Shown here: piece by piece, positions 8,977-17,752 of the stretch
Layout: each line of letters opens with the position of its first letter
How positions within the stretch are numbered: the first letter of the stretch is position 1
NCBI RefSeq assembly: GCF_027532945.1
Contig: NZ_JAPZTZ010000020.1
Coordinates: forward strand, 37,750-101,749
Source of the DNA: Phreatobacter sp.
Lineage (GTDB): Bacteria > Pseudomonadota > Alphaproteobacteria > Rhizobiales > Phreatobacteraceae
Reading direction: 5' to 3'
DNA: 64,000 nucleotides
The notes under the pieces: model-generated
Seen by the model: only the letters and a program-made list of their open reading frames with translations
Databases searched by the model: none
What the model was told of the DNA's origin: nothing
Program-made: the position numbers and the translations under genes

Positions 8977-10056
8977 TCAGTATGGGAAGGGCCAGACCCG
9001 GAGCTTCTGTTTGGCGATTTGCCAGAGCCGGGCCAGCCCATGCGGTTCGACGATCAGCAGGAAGATGGTGAGCGCGCCGATCACCATGACGACGATCTTC
9101 TCGGCGATCGCGCCGGTGATGGCGATGCCGATGGCGGGAAGACCGAATTTCAGGATGGTCGGAAGGGCGACGATGAAACCGGCGCCGAAGAACGAGCCGA
9201 TCATCGAGCCGAGCCCGCCGATGATCACCGCAAAGAGGATGATGAAGGAGAGGCGGATGCCGAATTCGGTGCCCGCCTCGGCGCCGCCGAGATAGATGAA
9301 CACGAAGAGCGCGCCGGAGACGCCGCAGTAGAAGGACGACACGGCGAAGGCGAGGAGCTTGGTCTCCAGCAGCTTGATGCCCATCAGCTGCGCGGCGATG
9401 TCCATGTCGCGCACCGCCATCCACGAGCGGCCGATGCGGCCGTGGACGATGTTCGAGGCGACCCAGGTCAACACCACGACGAAGGTGAGGGCAATCAGGT
9501 ACTTGACCTCGATGGCCGCAGTTGGCCCGGTGACGGGCACGCCGAACACGGTGCGCAGCGGCACCTCGATGGCCCCCGAGGGGTTGTAATTGTAGAGCCA
9601 GGGAATGCGCACGAAGGCCCATTGCAGGAAGAACTGCGCGGCGAGCGTCGCCACCGCGAGATAGAGGCCCTTGATGCGCAGGCTGGGAAGGCCGAACACC
9701 ACGCCGATGGCCGCCGAGAAGAAGCCGGAGACGAGGATCCAGACGAGGATGTTCACCTCGGGAAACAGCGTCGTCAGCTTGTAGCAGGCATAGGCGCCGA
9801 CCCCCATGAAGCCGGCGGTTCCCAGTGAGATAAGGCCGGTATAGCCGGTGAGGATGTTGAGCCCGACCACCGCCAGCACCAGCGCCAGGAAGGGCAGCAT
9901 GATGGTCTTGAGGATGAAGTCGCTCGCCATCAGCGGCACGGCCACATAGGCCAAGGCCAGGATGACGAGGATGCCGATGCGATCCTGCCGCAGCGGGAAG
10001 ATCGCCATATCGGACTGGTAGGTCGTCTTGTACTGGCCGGCATCGCGATAGAACAT
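8977..10056 (-). CDS. livM: Branched-chain amino acid-type ABC permease LivM
   Basis: 359-residue inner-membrane permease with about nine hydrophobic segments and LivM family signatures (GLNILTGYTGLISLGTAGFM; GRSWMAVRDMDIAAQLMGIK). It pairs with LivH to form the channel. The ATG at 10056 is 12 bases after the livH stop. A hydrophilic 20-residue N-terminal tail precedes the first helix. Confidence 0.93.
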   Translation of the reverse strand: MFYRDAGQYKTTYQSDMAIFPLRQDRIGILVILALAYVAVPLMASDFILKTIMLPFLALVLAVVGLNILTGYTGLISLGTAGFMGVGAYACYKLTTLFPEVNILVWILVSGFFSAAIGVVFGLPSLRIKGLYLAVATLAAQFFLQWAFVRIPWLYNYNPSGAIEVPLRTVFGVPVTGPTAAIEVKYLIALTFVVVLTWVASNIVHGRIGRSWMAVRDMDIAAQLMGIKLLETKLLAFAVSSFYCGVSGALFVFIYLGGAEAGTEFGIRLSFIILFAVIIGGLGSMIGSFFGAGFIVALPTILKFGLPAIGIAITGAIAEKIVVMVIGALTIFLLIVEPHGLARLWQIAKQKLRVWPFPY

Positions 10057-10068
10057 GAGACGCTCCGG

Positions 10069-11190
10069 TCAGATCCGCTCGATGATCTTCTCACCGAACA
10101 GGCCTTGCGGCCTGAACATGAGGAACATCAGCGCGATGATGTAGGCGAGCCAGCTCTCGATGCCGCCGCCGAGCAACGGCCCCCAATAGAACTCGCCGAG
10201 CTTCTCGCCGACACCGATGATGAGGCCGCCGACGATCGCACCGGGGATGGACGTGAAGCCGCCGACGATCAGCACCGGCAAGGCCTTCAGGGCGATGATT
10301 TCCAGCGCGAAGGAGACGTCGGAGCGGGCGCCCCACATGATGCCGGTGAGCAGCGCCACGATGCCGGCGGTGAACCAGACGATCACCCAGATCTGGTTGA
10401 GCGAGATGCCGACCGACAGGGCGGCCTTGTGGCTGTCGGCCACGGCCCGCAGCGCCCGCCCGATGCGGGTGTACTGGAAGAAGAAGCCGAGCACGCCGAT
10501 CATCACCGCGGCGATGACCGCCGCAGCCACGTCGAGATGCTGGATGTTGATCCGGCCGCCGGCGAAATCCAGCATGGTCGAGCCGGTGGGCAGGCCCAGC
10601 TGGGACGTGATCATCACCTTCGGGCTGCCGCCGAAGATGTACTCGCCGAAGCCGATGAGGAAATAGGTCAGGCCGACGGTCGCCATCAGCATGATGATGT
10701 CGGGCTGGTTGACCAGGGGGCGCAGCACGATGCGCTCCACCGCGACGGCGAGGACGAACATGATGCCGAGTGCGCCGGCCATTGCCACGATGGCCGCGAC
10801 GAAACCCGGCGGCAATCCCATCGTGAGCGTCAGGAACTCGTAGAACCCGACGAGGGACAGGGCGGCGAAGACCACCATGATGCCCTGGGCGAAATTGAAG
10901 ACGCCCGAGGCCTTGAAGATCAGCACGAAGCCCAGTGCGATCAGCGAATAGAGCACGCCGGCGACGAAGCCCTCCCAGACGGTCTGGACGAGGAGATCCG
11001 GCATGTCGACCATCGACACGAAGGGGTCGACGAAGATCTTGTAGATCCAGTCGTTGCGCGTGATCGTCCCGGTCTGCGTGGCCACGACCAGCGCGGCGAT
11101 GAAGAGCGCGAGCACGCCGCCGGCGATCAGGCCATTGCGCTGGCCCTCGCTCAGGAACGGCTTGCGTGTCGCCAGGGTGGCATCCGTCAT
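10069..11190 (-). CDS. livH: Branched-chain amino acid-type ABC permease LivH
   Basis: 373-residue inner-membrane permease, longer than classical LivH (about 300) because of an additional N-terminal transmembrane helix (NGLIAGGVLALFIAALVVAT) and a periplasmic loop. LivH features follow: VLYSLIALGFVLIFKASGVF and NFAQGIMVVFAALSL, then FFQYTRIGRALRAVADSHKA, the EAA-like loop. It starts 10 bases after the livG stop. Confidence 0.93.
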   Translation of the reverse strand: MTDATLATRKPFLSEGQRNGLIAGGVLALFIAALVVATQTGTITRNDWIYKIFVDPFVSMVDMPDLLVQTVWEGFVAGVLYSLIALGFVLIFKASGVFNFAQGIMVVFAALSLVGFYEFLTLTMGLPPGFVAAIVAMAGALGIMFVLAVAVERIVLRPLVNQPDIIMLMATVGLTYFLIGFGEYIFGGSPKVMITSQLGLPTGSTMLDFAGGRINIQHLDVAAAVIAAVMIGVLGFFFQYTRIGRALRAVADSHKAALSVGISLNQIWVIVWFTAGIVALLTGIMWGARSDVSFALEIIALKALPVLIVGGFTSIPGAIVGGLIIGVGEKLGEFYWGPLLGGGIESWLAYIIALMFLMFRPQGLFGEKIIERI

Positions 11191-11200
11191 GACACGTCCC

Positions 11201-12001
11201 TCAATGCCCGACGCCGAGATAGGCGTCGATGACCCGCTGGTCGCGCTTCACCTCGTCCGGCGTACCGTCGGCGATCTTCCGGCCGTATTCCAGCACCACG
11301 ACGCGGTCCGACAGGTCCATGACCACGCCCATGTCGTGCTCGATCAGCGCGATGGTCGTGCCGTACTGGTTCGACACGTCGAGAATGAAGCGGCACATGT
11401 CCTCCTTCTCCTCGAGGTTCATGCCGGCCATGGGCTCGTCGAGCAGCAGCACATCCGGCTCCATCGCCAGCGCCCGGCCAAGCTCGACCCGCTTCTGCAG
11501 GCCGTAGGGCAGCTTGCCGACCGGCACCTTGCGGATGTGCTGGATCTCCAGGAAGTCGATGATCTCCTCAACGGAGCGACGATGCGCGATCTCCTCGTCC
11601 ATCGCCGGGCCGTAGCGCAGGACGTGCCAGAAGAAACCGCGCTTCATCTTCAGCGTGCGGCCGGCCATGATGTTGTCGAGCGTCGACATGCCCTTGAACA
11701 GCGCGACGTTCTGGAACGTGCGGGCGATGCCGCCGGCCGCGGCCTCGTGCGGGCGCATCTTCGGCCGCGTCTTGCCCTTGAAGGTGATGCGGCCTTCGGT
11801 GGGGTGATAGAAGCCATTGATGCAGTTCAGCATCGATGTCTTGCCGGCGCCATTGGGGCCGATGATGGCGCGCACCTCGCCCTTCCTGATGTCGAAGGAG
11901 ACGTCGGTCAGCGCCTTCACGCCGCCGAAGCCCAGCGAGACGTTCTCGACGGCGAGGATCACCTCGCCCGCAGCGATGTCGGTCGGGGACGGCGCCCTCA
12001 T
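11201..12001 (-). CDS. livG: Branched-chain amino acid-type ABC transporter ATPase LivG
   Basis: 266-residue ATPase. Walker A GPNGAGKT is at residues 48-55; the LivG-specific insertion and GIARTFQNVALFKGMSTLDN follow; the signature region is degenerate (LPYGLQKRVELGRAL in place of LSGGQQ), as in many LivG proteins next to acyl-CoA synthetases. Walker B is DVLLLDEPMAGMN. The ATG overlaps the stop of the acyl-CoA synthetase gene by 4 bases (ATGA), so the two are translationally coupled. Confidence 0.93.
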   Translation of the reverse strand: MRAPSPTDIAAGEVILAVENVSLGFGGVKALTDVSFDIRKGEVRAIIGPNGAGKTSMLNCINGFYHPTEGRITFKGKTRPKMRPHEAAAGGIARTFQNVALFKGMSTLDNIMAGRTLKMKRGFFWHVLRYGPAMDEEIAHRRSVEEIIDFLEIQHIRKVPVGKLPYGLQKRVELGRALAMEPDVLLLDEPMAGMNLEEKEDMCRFILDVSNQYGTTIALIEHDMGVVMDLSDRVVVLEYGRKIADGTPDEVKRDQRVIDAYLGVGH

Positions 12002-14001
12002 TCCGCGGCCTCCCGGAAAGCGGTTCCGGTGGCTTGGTGCACCGGCATGTCGATAATCTCCACATCACCCTCGATGACGCCCTTGCGGCCGTCCTCGAAG
12101 GTGACCTCGGTGCGAATGCGCCCACGCGGCGAACCGTCGTAAAGCGCGGCCACCAGCGGCCCGTAGCGGTCGGCGATGAAGCCGCGGCGGACCTTCTGGG
12201 TGCGGGTGAGTTCGCCGTCGTCGGCGTCGAGTTCCTTGTGCAGGATGAGGAAGCGACGGATCTGCGAGCCAGCCATCATCGGCTCGTCGGCCAGCGACCG
12301 GTTCACCGCGTCCACATGGGCGGTGATCATCTTCAGCACCTCGGGATGCCCGGCCAGCTCCTGGTAGGAGCTGTAGGAGACGGTGTTCCGCTCGGCCCAT
12401 GAGCCGACGGCGGTCAGATCGATGTTGAGGAAGCAGGTGACGAAGTCGTGGTCCTGGCCGAAGGCCACCGCTTCCTTGATGTTGGGGTAGAACTTCAGCT
12501 TGTTCTCGATGTATTTCGGCGCAAACAGCGCGCCCGAGCGCAGCTTTCCGACGTCCTTGGCCCGGTCGATGATCTTGAGGTGCCCGGTCTTCGGGTCGAA
12601 GAAGCCGGCATCGCCCGAGCGCACCCAGCCGTCCGGCGTCTTGGTCTCGGCGGTCTTTTCGGGGTCCTTGTAATAGCCGACGAAGACGCCGGGCGAGCGG
12701 TAGAGCACCTCGCCATTGTCGTCGATCTTCACCTCGACATCGATATTGGGCTTGCCGACCGTGTCGGCATAGATCTCGCCGTCCGGCTGCGCCGTGATGT
12801 AGACGCTGGCTTCCGTCTGGCCGTAGAGCTGCTTCAGATTGATGCCGAGCGAGCGGAAGAAGCGGAAGATCTCCGGCCCGATGGCCTCGCCCGCGGTGTA
12901 GCCGACGCGGATATTGGTGAAGCCGAAGCGGTTCTTCAGCGGCCCATAGACCAGCACCTCGCCGAGCGCATATTGCAGCCGCGCGGTCAGCGGCACAGGC
13001 TCCTTGTTGAGGATCTTCTCGCCCCACTGCCGCGCGACGCCGAGGAAGTGGTGGAACATCCTCTTCTTCAGCGGGCCGGCATCCTCCATCCGCACCATGG
13101 TCTGGGTGAGAAGGGTCTCGTAGACCCTGGGCGGCGCGAAGGCATAGGACATGCCGATCTCGCGCCGGTCTTCCATGGTGGTCTCGGCGCTTTCCGGGCA
13201 GTTCACGCAGAAGCCGAGCACATAGGACTGGGCATAGGAGAAGATGTTGTCGCCGACCCAGGCCAGCGGCAGGTAGGCGATGGTCTCCTCGGTCTCGGTC
13301 AGGTGGTCGAAGAGGCCGCCATTGCGGGCGGAGATGATGACATTGTCATTCGACAGCATCACGCCCTTGGGCCGACCGGTCGTGCCGGAGGTGTAGAGGA
13401 TGATGGCGAGGTCGGCGCCCTTGCCCTCGGCGATGGCCGCCTCGAGCGCCGCCGCCTTGGCGGCGTCCTCGCCCGCCTTGCGGCCCATCGCCTGCACATC
13501 CTCGAAGGCATGGAGGCGGGAATGATCGTAGTCCCTGAGGCCCCTCGGCTCGTCATAGATGAGGTGGGTCAGGTGCGGCAGGCGATCGGAGACGGAGAGG
13601 ATCTTGTCGACCTGCTCCTGATCCTCGACCACCGCCATGCTGGCCCCGGCATGTTCGAGCACATAGGCCATCTCGTCGGCGACGGAATCCGAATAGACCG
13701 GCACGGGAATGCCGCCCCAGGCCTGGATGGCGGCCATGGACCAGTAGAGCTTCGGCCGGTTGCGGCCGACGATGGCGACGCGGTCGCCGCGCTTCAGGCC
13801 GAGCTCGCCGAGGCCGAGGGCGAAGGCGCGCACCGCCACCGCCACGTCGCGCCAGGTCCAGGTGCGCCAGATCCCCAGATCCTTGTGGCGCATGGCGGGA
13901 CGGTCGGCGAAACGCGTCGCGTTCAGCGCCAGAAATTTCGGAAACGTGTCCTGCGCGGCAGACGCGCCGCGCGGCTCGGCGTGGGTGTCCACGACCGGCA
14001 T
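11998..14001 (-). CDS. AMP-dependent long-chain acyl-CoA synthetase family protein
   Basis: About 667-residue ANL-superfamily enzyme that would activate a carboxylic acid to its CoA thioester with ATP. The P-loop-like AMP motif LYTSGTTGRPKGVML and the YGQTEAS adenine motif are present, followed by DGWVRSGDAGFFDP and the C-terminal hinge KIIDRAKDVGKLRSG. The start is uncertain: an AGGGAGG lies directly against the ATG at 14001, and a GTG 9 bases later (13992) has better spacing. Being first in the liv operon, it suggests that the imported substrate is a fatty or aromatic acid trapped as CoA ester. Confidence 0.9.
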   Translation of the reverse strand: MPVVDTHAEPRGASAAQDTFPKFLALNATRFADRPAMRHKDLGIWRTWTWRDVAVAVRAFALGLGELGLKRGDRVAIVGRNRPKLYWSMAAIQAWGGIPVPVYSDSVADEMAYVLEHAGASMAVVEDQEQVDKILSVSDRLPHLTHLIYDEPRGLRDYDHSRLHAFEDVQAMGRKAGEDAAKAAALEAAIAEGKGADLAIILYTSGTTGRPKGVMLSNDNVIISARNGGLFDHLTETEETIAYLPLAWVGDNIFSYAQSYVLGFCVNCPESAETTMEDRREIGMSYAFAPPRVYETLLTQTMVRMEDAGPLKKRMFHHFLGVARQWGEKILNKEPVPLTARLQYALGEVLVYGPLKNRFGFTNIRVGYTAGEAIGPEIFRFFRSLGINLKQLYGQTEASVYITAQPDGEIYADTVGKPNIDVEVKIDDNGEVLYRSPGVFVGYYKDPEKTAETKTPDGWVRSGDAGFFDPKTGHLKIIDRAKDVGKLRSGALFAPKYIENKLKFYPNIKEAVAFGQDHDFVTCFLNIDLTAVGSWAERNTVSYSSYQELAGHPEVLKMITAHVDAVNRSLADEPMMAGSQIRRFLILHKELDADDGELTRTQKVRRGFIADRYGPLVAALYDGSPRGRIRTEVTFEDGRKGVIEGDVEIIDMPVHQATGTAFREAAE

Positions 14002-14256
14002 CCTCCCTGGTCCTCGTCCGGGCGATGCGCCCGTTATCTCGTCCACCCCTCGTGTCGGGGGCTTTTGTCCCTTCGGGCGGGTTTGTACCGCCTCTCGGGA
14101 CGGCGGAGTGTTCATGGACGGAGGCGCGAAATCAAGGGGACCAAAGGCTATGATCGCTTAGGCCGGACGGCGGATGGCACGTCGCGAGGCCGAAAGCCGC
14201 CCAAACAGGGCGATTTTGTTCAAGAGGCCCTCGCCACCCGTGCTAAGAGGTCGCGG

Positions 14257-15138
14257 ATGACCGGCGCGACCGACCCCAGCGACGCGATGAGCCTCGGGCC
14301 GCTCTCGGCTGGCGAGACGGCGCGCTTCTTCGCGGCCCACCGGCTCGACGGCATCGACTGCCTCAGCGCCACCTTCCGCACCCATGTCTATCCGCCGCAC
14401 ATGCACGAGACCTACGTCATCGGCACGATCGAGAGCGGCCGCGAGAAGGTCTCGGCCCTCGGCATGAAGGGCCATGCCGGCCCCGGTGACCTCGTCTTCG
14501 TCATGCCGCAGGACGTCCACGACGGCGCTCCGGCCGATGGCGGCTATTCCTACCGCATGACCTATCCGGGCGAGGCGTTCCTGCGCGACCTCGCCGAGGC
14601 CGTGAGTCGCCGACCGGCAGCGGCAGCCCCCTTCTTCCGCGATCCGGTGGTGCACGATCCCGAGGGTGCGCGCCTCTTCTCCGCCGCGCACCATGCGCTG
14701 GAAGCAGGCCGCGACGGCCTCGCCGGCGAGGAACTGCTGCTGCGCGCCTATGCCCGCACCCTCGTGCTCCATGCAGGTGTACGCCCGGCCGGCGAGGGCT
14801 GTGAGGTCGGTCCGGTGCGCCGCGTCCGCGACCTGATCGAGGCGCGCCACCAGGAGGATCTCTGCCTCGCCGATCTCGCCGCCGAGGCCGGCTGGTCGCG
14901 CCACCATCTCATCCGCGCCTTCCGCCGCGAGGTCGGCATGACGCCCCATGCCTATCTGGTCGATGTGCGCGTGCGCCGCGCGCAGGAGCGGCTGCGCACC
15001 GGTCTTCCCCTGGCGGCGGTGGCGGCCGAGACCGGCTTTGCCGACCAGGCCCATCTGACGCGCGCCTTCAAGGCGCGGATCGGGGTCCCGCCCGGCGCCT
15101 ATCGCCGCGCGATCATCGGCGACCGCGCCGCCGCCTGA
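14257..15138 (+). CDS. AraC-family transcriptional regulator with cupin N-terminal domain
   Basis: 293-residue regulator. The N-terminal half is an AraC ligand-binding cupin (TFRTHVYPPHMHETYVIGTI, with the HxHE-like pattern, and GDLVFVMPQDVHDGAPADG). The C-terminal half has two helix-turn-helix motifs (LAAEAGWSRHHLIRAFRREV and VAAETGFADQAHLTRAFKAR) followed by the PGAYRR tail. The ATG at 14257 has AAGAGG 6 bases upstream. It lies 62 bases ahead of azlCD on the same strand and is the obvious candidate regulator of that exporter, sensing perhaps an amino acid. Confidence 0.92.
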   Translation: MTGATDPSDAMSLGPLSAGETARFFAAHRLDGIDCLSATFRTHVYPPHMHETYVIGTIESGREKVSALGMKGHAGPGDLVFVMPQDVHDGAPADGGYSYRMTYPGEAFLRDLAEAVSRRPAAAAPFFRDPVVHDPEGARLFSAAHHALEAGRDGLAGEELLLRAYARTLVLHAGVRPAGEGCEVGPVRRVRDLIEARHQEDLCLADLAAEAGWSRHHLIRAFRREVGMTPHAYLVDVRVRRAQERLRTGLPLAAVAAETGFADQAHLTRAFKARIGVPPGAYRRAIIGDRAAA

Positions 15139-15200
15139 CGACACCGGACCGGGTCCATTTCGTTCAAGAGAACGATCGCCGCCTCTGGCATTGAGGACCC

Positions 15201-15923
15201 ATGACCGAGGCACCCCCCGATTCCGCCGCGAGCCCCCTCTCCGAATGGCGCGACGGCGTTGCCGAGCTCGCACCCGCCATGATCGCGGCCATGCCTCTCG
15301 CGCTGCTCTATGGCGCAGTTGCCGCGGGCAAGGGTCTGTCGCCCTTCGCGGTGGCGCTCTCCTCCGGCCTCGTCTTCGCCGGCGGGGCGCAACTCGCCGC
15401 CATCGAGATGTGGACGAGCCCGGTGCCGATCGCCGGCATCATCCTCTCGACCGTGCTCATCAATGCCCGCTACGTGCTGATGGCCGCCTCGCTCGCCCCG
15501 AAGGTCGGCCACATGCCGCTCTGGGCGCGGCTCCTCGGCTTCCATGTCCTCGCCGATGAGAACTGGGCGCTGGCCGAACGCCGCGCCGCGGCGCGCCGGC
15601 TGACCCTTGCCTATTTCCTCGGCGCCGGCGCGGTCTTCTGGGTCAACTGGGTCTTCTGGTCTTGGCTTGGCGCCATTGTCGGCCCGTTGATCGGCGACCC
15701 ACGCCGCTTCGGCGCGGATTTCGCCTTCACCGCCATCTTCATCGGCCTCGTCGCCGGCTTCGTGACGACGCGCCGCCATGTCGCCGTGGTCGTCGCCAGC
15801 GCTGCGGCGGCAACCCTTGTCCATCAGACGTTCGGCTCTCCCTGGCATGTGCTGGCCGGGGCCTTCGCCGGCATGGCCATGGCGGTCATCGTCTGGCGCC
15901 CCGAGCCGGAGACCGCCGCATGA
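15201..15923 (+). CDS. azlC: AzlC-family branched-chain amino acid exporter, large subunit
   Basis: 240-residue membrane protein with the AzlC/YgaZ pattern: MPLALLYGAVAAGKGLSPFA and SSGLVFAGGAQLAAIEMW, then INARYVLMAASLAP and FHVLADENWALAE. It forms a two-component exporter with AzlD, exporting branched-chain or related amino acids. Its TGA overlaps the azlD ATG (ATGA). Confidence 0.93.
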   Translation: MTEAPPDSAASPLSEWRDGVAELAPAMIAAMPLALLYGAVAAGKGLSPFAVALSSGLVFAGGAQLAAIEMWTSPVPIAGIILSTVLINARYVLMAASLAPKVGHMPLWARLLGFHVLADENWALAERRAAARRLTLAYFLGAGAVFWVNWVFWSWLGAIVGPLIGDPRRFGADFAFTAIFIGLVAGFVTTRRHVAVVVASAAAATLVHQTFGSPWHVLAGAFAGMAMAVIVWRPEPETAA

Positions 15924-16222
15924 CGATGGATGCGACCACCCTCCTCGCCATTCTCGGCATGGCGATCGGCACCTATGCCTGCCGCCTCACCGGCCTCATG
16001 GTCGGTGCGCGGCTGGCCCTCACCGGCCGGGCCAAGGCGGCGCTCGACGCCATTCCTCCGGCCGTGCTCACGGCCGTCATCGCACCGACCCTCTTCGCCA
16101 CTGGCTGGCCGGAAACGATCGCCGGCGCGATCACCATCCTGGCAGCGATGCGCCTGCCGCTGCTCGGCGTCATCCTGACCGGCGTCGTCAGCGTCGTGGT
16201 GCTGCGGGCGCTCGCCGGCTAG
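15920..16222 (+). CDS. azlD: AzlD-family branched-chain amino acid exporter, small subunit
   Basis: 100-residue membrane protein with four predicted helices, carrying IGTYACRLTGLMVGARLAL and ALDAIPPAVLTAVIAPTLF as in AzlD/YgaH. Translationally coupled to azlC by a 4-base overlap. Its last 35 bases overlap the end of the convergent hydrolase gene. Confidence 0.92.
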   Translation: MTMDATTLLAILGMAIGTYACRLTGLMVGARLALTGRAKAALDAIPPAVLTAVIAPTLFATGWPETIAGAITILAAMRLPLLGVILTGVVSVVVLRALAG

Positions 16223-16811
16223 GCGCCTCGCCCTCGGCGACCGCCTCCGCCACCCATCCGATGACGCGGCGGTGCAGCGCGCCGATCTTGTCGATGTTCA
16301 GGTGATTGATGCCGGAAGCATCGCGCAGGTCCTCGTTGGCGAAGCGGCCGGCGAAACTGGCGCTCCGGTTCACCGGCACCGCCCAGCCATTGTTGGACTG
16401 GTAGAGGTTCACGACCCGCCGCGCCCCGCCGCGCAATTCCTGGCGCGAGGTCGGATCGAAGGTGACGACGAGGGCGAGCGGGGCCGCGCCGGCCGCCGCG
16501 ACGCGATTGGCGGTGCGGATGGCCGCATCCGCCCCGAGCGAATGGCCGATGACGACGACGGTCTCCTCCGGCATCGCCTGCCGGCGGCGGATGATCTCGG
16601 CAGTGAGGGCGTCGGCGCTGGCGACGCCGAGAACGGTCGCCCTGTGGCCCTCACGGCGCAGGTGGCTCGCGAGCCGGTCCATGCCGAGGGAGAAGACATC
16701 GAAGAGGCCGCGCATGAGATAGATGCGGGCAGGTGCCGCGGCCTCGGCCGGGCGTATGGCTGCCAGCCAGGGGAGGGCGGCGAGGAGGGCGCGGCGATGG
16801 ATCGGCGTCAT
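16188..16811 (-). CDS. Exported lipase/thioesterase-like alpha/beta hydrolase
   Basis: 207 residues with a signal-like N-terminus (MTPIHRRALLAALPWLAAI, twin-Arg-like HRRALL). The nucleophile elbow GHSLGAD has serine at its centre, preceded by the core strand EETVVVIGHS; a following strand LALVVTFDPT would carry the acid and a late NHLNID the histidine. It fits an alpha/beta hydrolase in the periplasm. The last 35 bases are antisense to the end of azlD. It lies 62 bases after the DMT transporter gene on the same strand. Substrate unknown. Confidence 0.75.
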   Translation of the reverse strand: MTPIHRRALLAALPWLAAIRPAEAAAPARIYLMRGLFDVFSLGMDRLASHLRREGHRATVLGVASADALTAEIIRRRQAMPEETVVVIGHSLGADAAIRTANRVAAAGAAPLALVVTFDPTSRQELRGGARRVVNLYQSNNGWAVPVNRSASFAGRFANEDLRDASGINHLNIDKIGALHRRVIGWVAEAVAEGEAPSRRAPAAPRR

Positions 16812-16873
16812 CGGGGGGCTCCGGCGGCACTGGGCCCCTCCCCTGCCGCGGCCAGCCTGAACCGGTGCTGAAC

Positions 16874-17752
16874 TCAGGCCCTGGGACGACCGAGCCCCGC
16901 GGCGATGGCGATGCCGGACAGGACGACGAGGCCGATACCGGCCGCGGTGATGAGGTCCGGCCGCTCGCCGAAGAAGATGATGCCGATGACCACGGCGAAG
17001 GCGGTCTTGGTATAGTTGAACGGCCCGACCTGCGAGACCGGCGCCATGCGCAGCGCAGTGATGATCGCCGCCTGGCCGGCCGCGAGCAGAAGCCCCGCGA
17101 GGCCCAGCATCCCCGTCTGCTTCACGCCCATGGGGCCGAGGCCTTGGATGGTCGCGAGCGCCAGTGCTGCCGCCATGACGACGCTGACCGTCGAGAAGGT
17201 GACCGTGGCCGAGGTGATGTGCGGCGGGATGAACTTCACCGTCACGTCGCGCAGCACGAAACAGATGGTCGTGCCGATGACGAGGCCGATGGCCGGGTCG
17301 AAGCCCGCCGAGGCGGGCTTGGCGATCAGCACGATGCCGAGGAAGCCGAGGATGACGAGCGCCCATTGCACCGGCGTCACCTTCTCGCCGAGCACCAGAA
17401 CGGCGATGGGCAGGAGGAACAGCGGCATGGACTGCGAGACCGCCGTGACATCGCCGATCGGCATGCGCCACAACGCCTGGAACAGGAAGAACACGGCGAG
17501 CCCCTCGGCGAGCGAGCGCCCGACCACCAGCGGATGCCAGTAGCCGGCAAGCGTCAGGCGCGTGCCCGAGGCCATGAGGAAGGCCGCAACGCCGATGGTT
17601 GCGAAGATGCCGCGCACCCCCAGCGCCTGCGCCACCGAGAGGGCCTCCATATGGGCCTTCACCAGCGCATCGTTGGTGGCGAAGAGCAGCATGCCGAGCG
17701 TCATAAGCCCCATGCCGCGCCGGATGTCGCGCGGATCGGCTGACGCGCTCAC
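16874..17752 (-). CDS. EamA/DMT-family transporter
   Basis: 292-residue membrane protein of ten predicted helices in two EamA repeats (for example MPIGDVTAVSQSMPLFLLPI in the first and VSQVGPFNYTKTAFAVVIGI in the second). This family exports small metabolites. The start is GTG at 17752, overlapping the kdsD stop (GTGA), so it is coupled to kdsD; this is more convincing than the internal ATG at 17713. Confidence 0.9.
   Translation of the reverse strand: MSASADPRDIRRGMGLMTLGMLLFATNDALVKAHMEALSVAQALGVRGIFATIGVAAFLMASGTRLTLAGYWHPLVVGRSLAEGLAVFFLFQALWRMPIGDVTAVSQSMPLFLLPIAVLVLGEKVTPVQWALVILGFLGIVLIAKPASAGFDPAIGLVIGTTICFVLRDVTVKFIPPHITSATVTFSTVSVVMAAALALATIQGLGPMGVKQTGMLGLAGLLLAAGQAAIITALRMAPVSQVGPFNYTKTAFAVVIGIIFFGERPDLITAAGIGLVVLSGIAIAAGLGRPRA

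Noticed and set aside
12448..14256. Plus-strand frame continuous with the AraC-family gene
   Set aside because: It is antisense to the acyl-CoA synthetase; the AraC start at 14257 has a good ribosome binding site and begins the domain.
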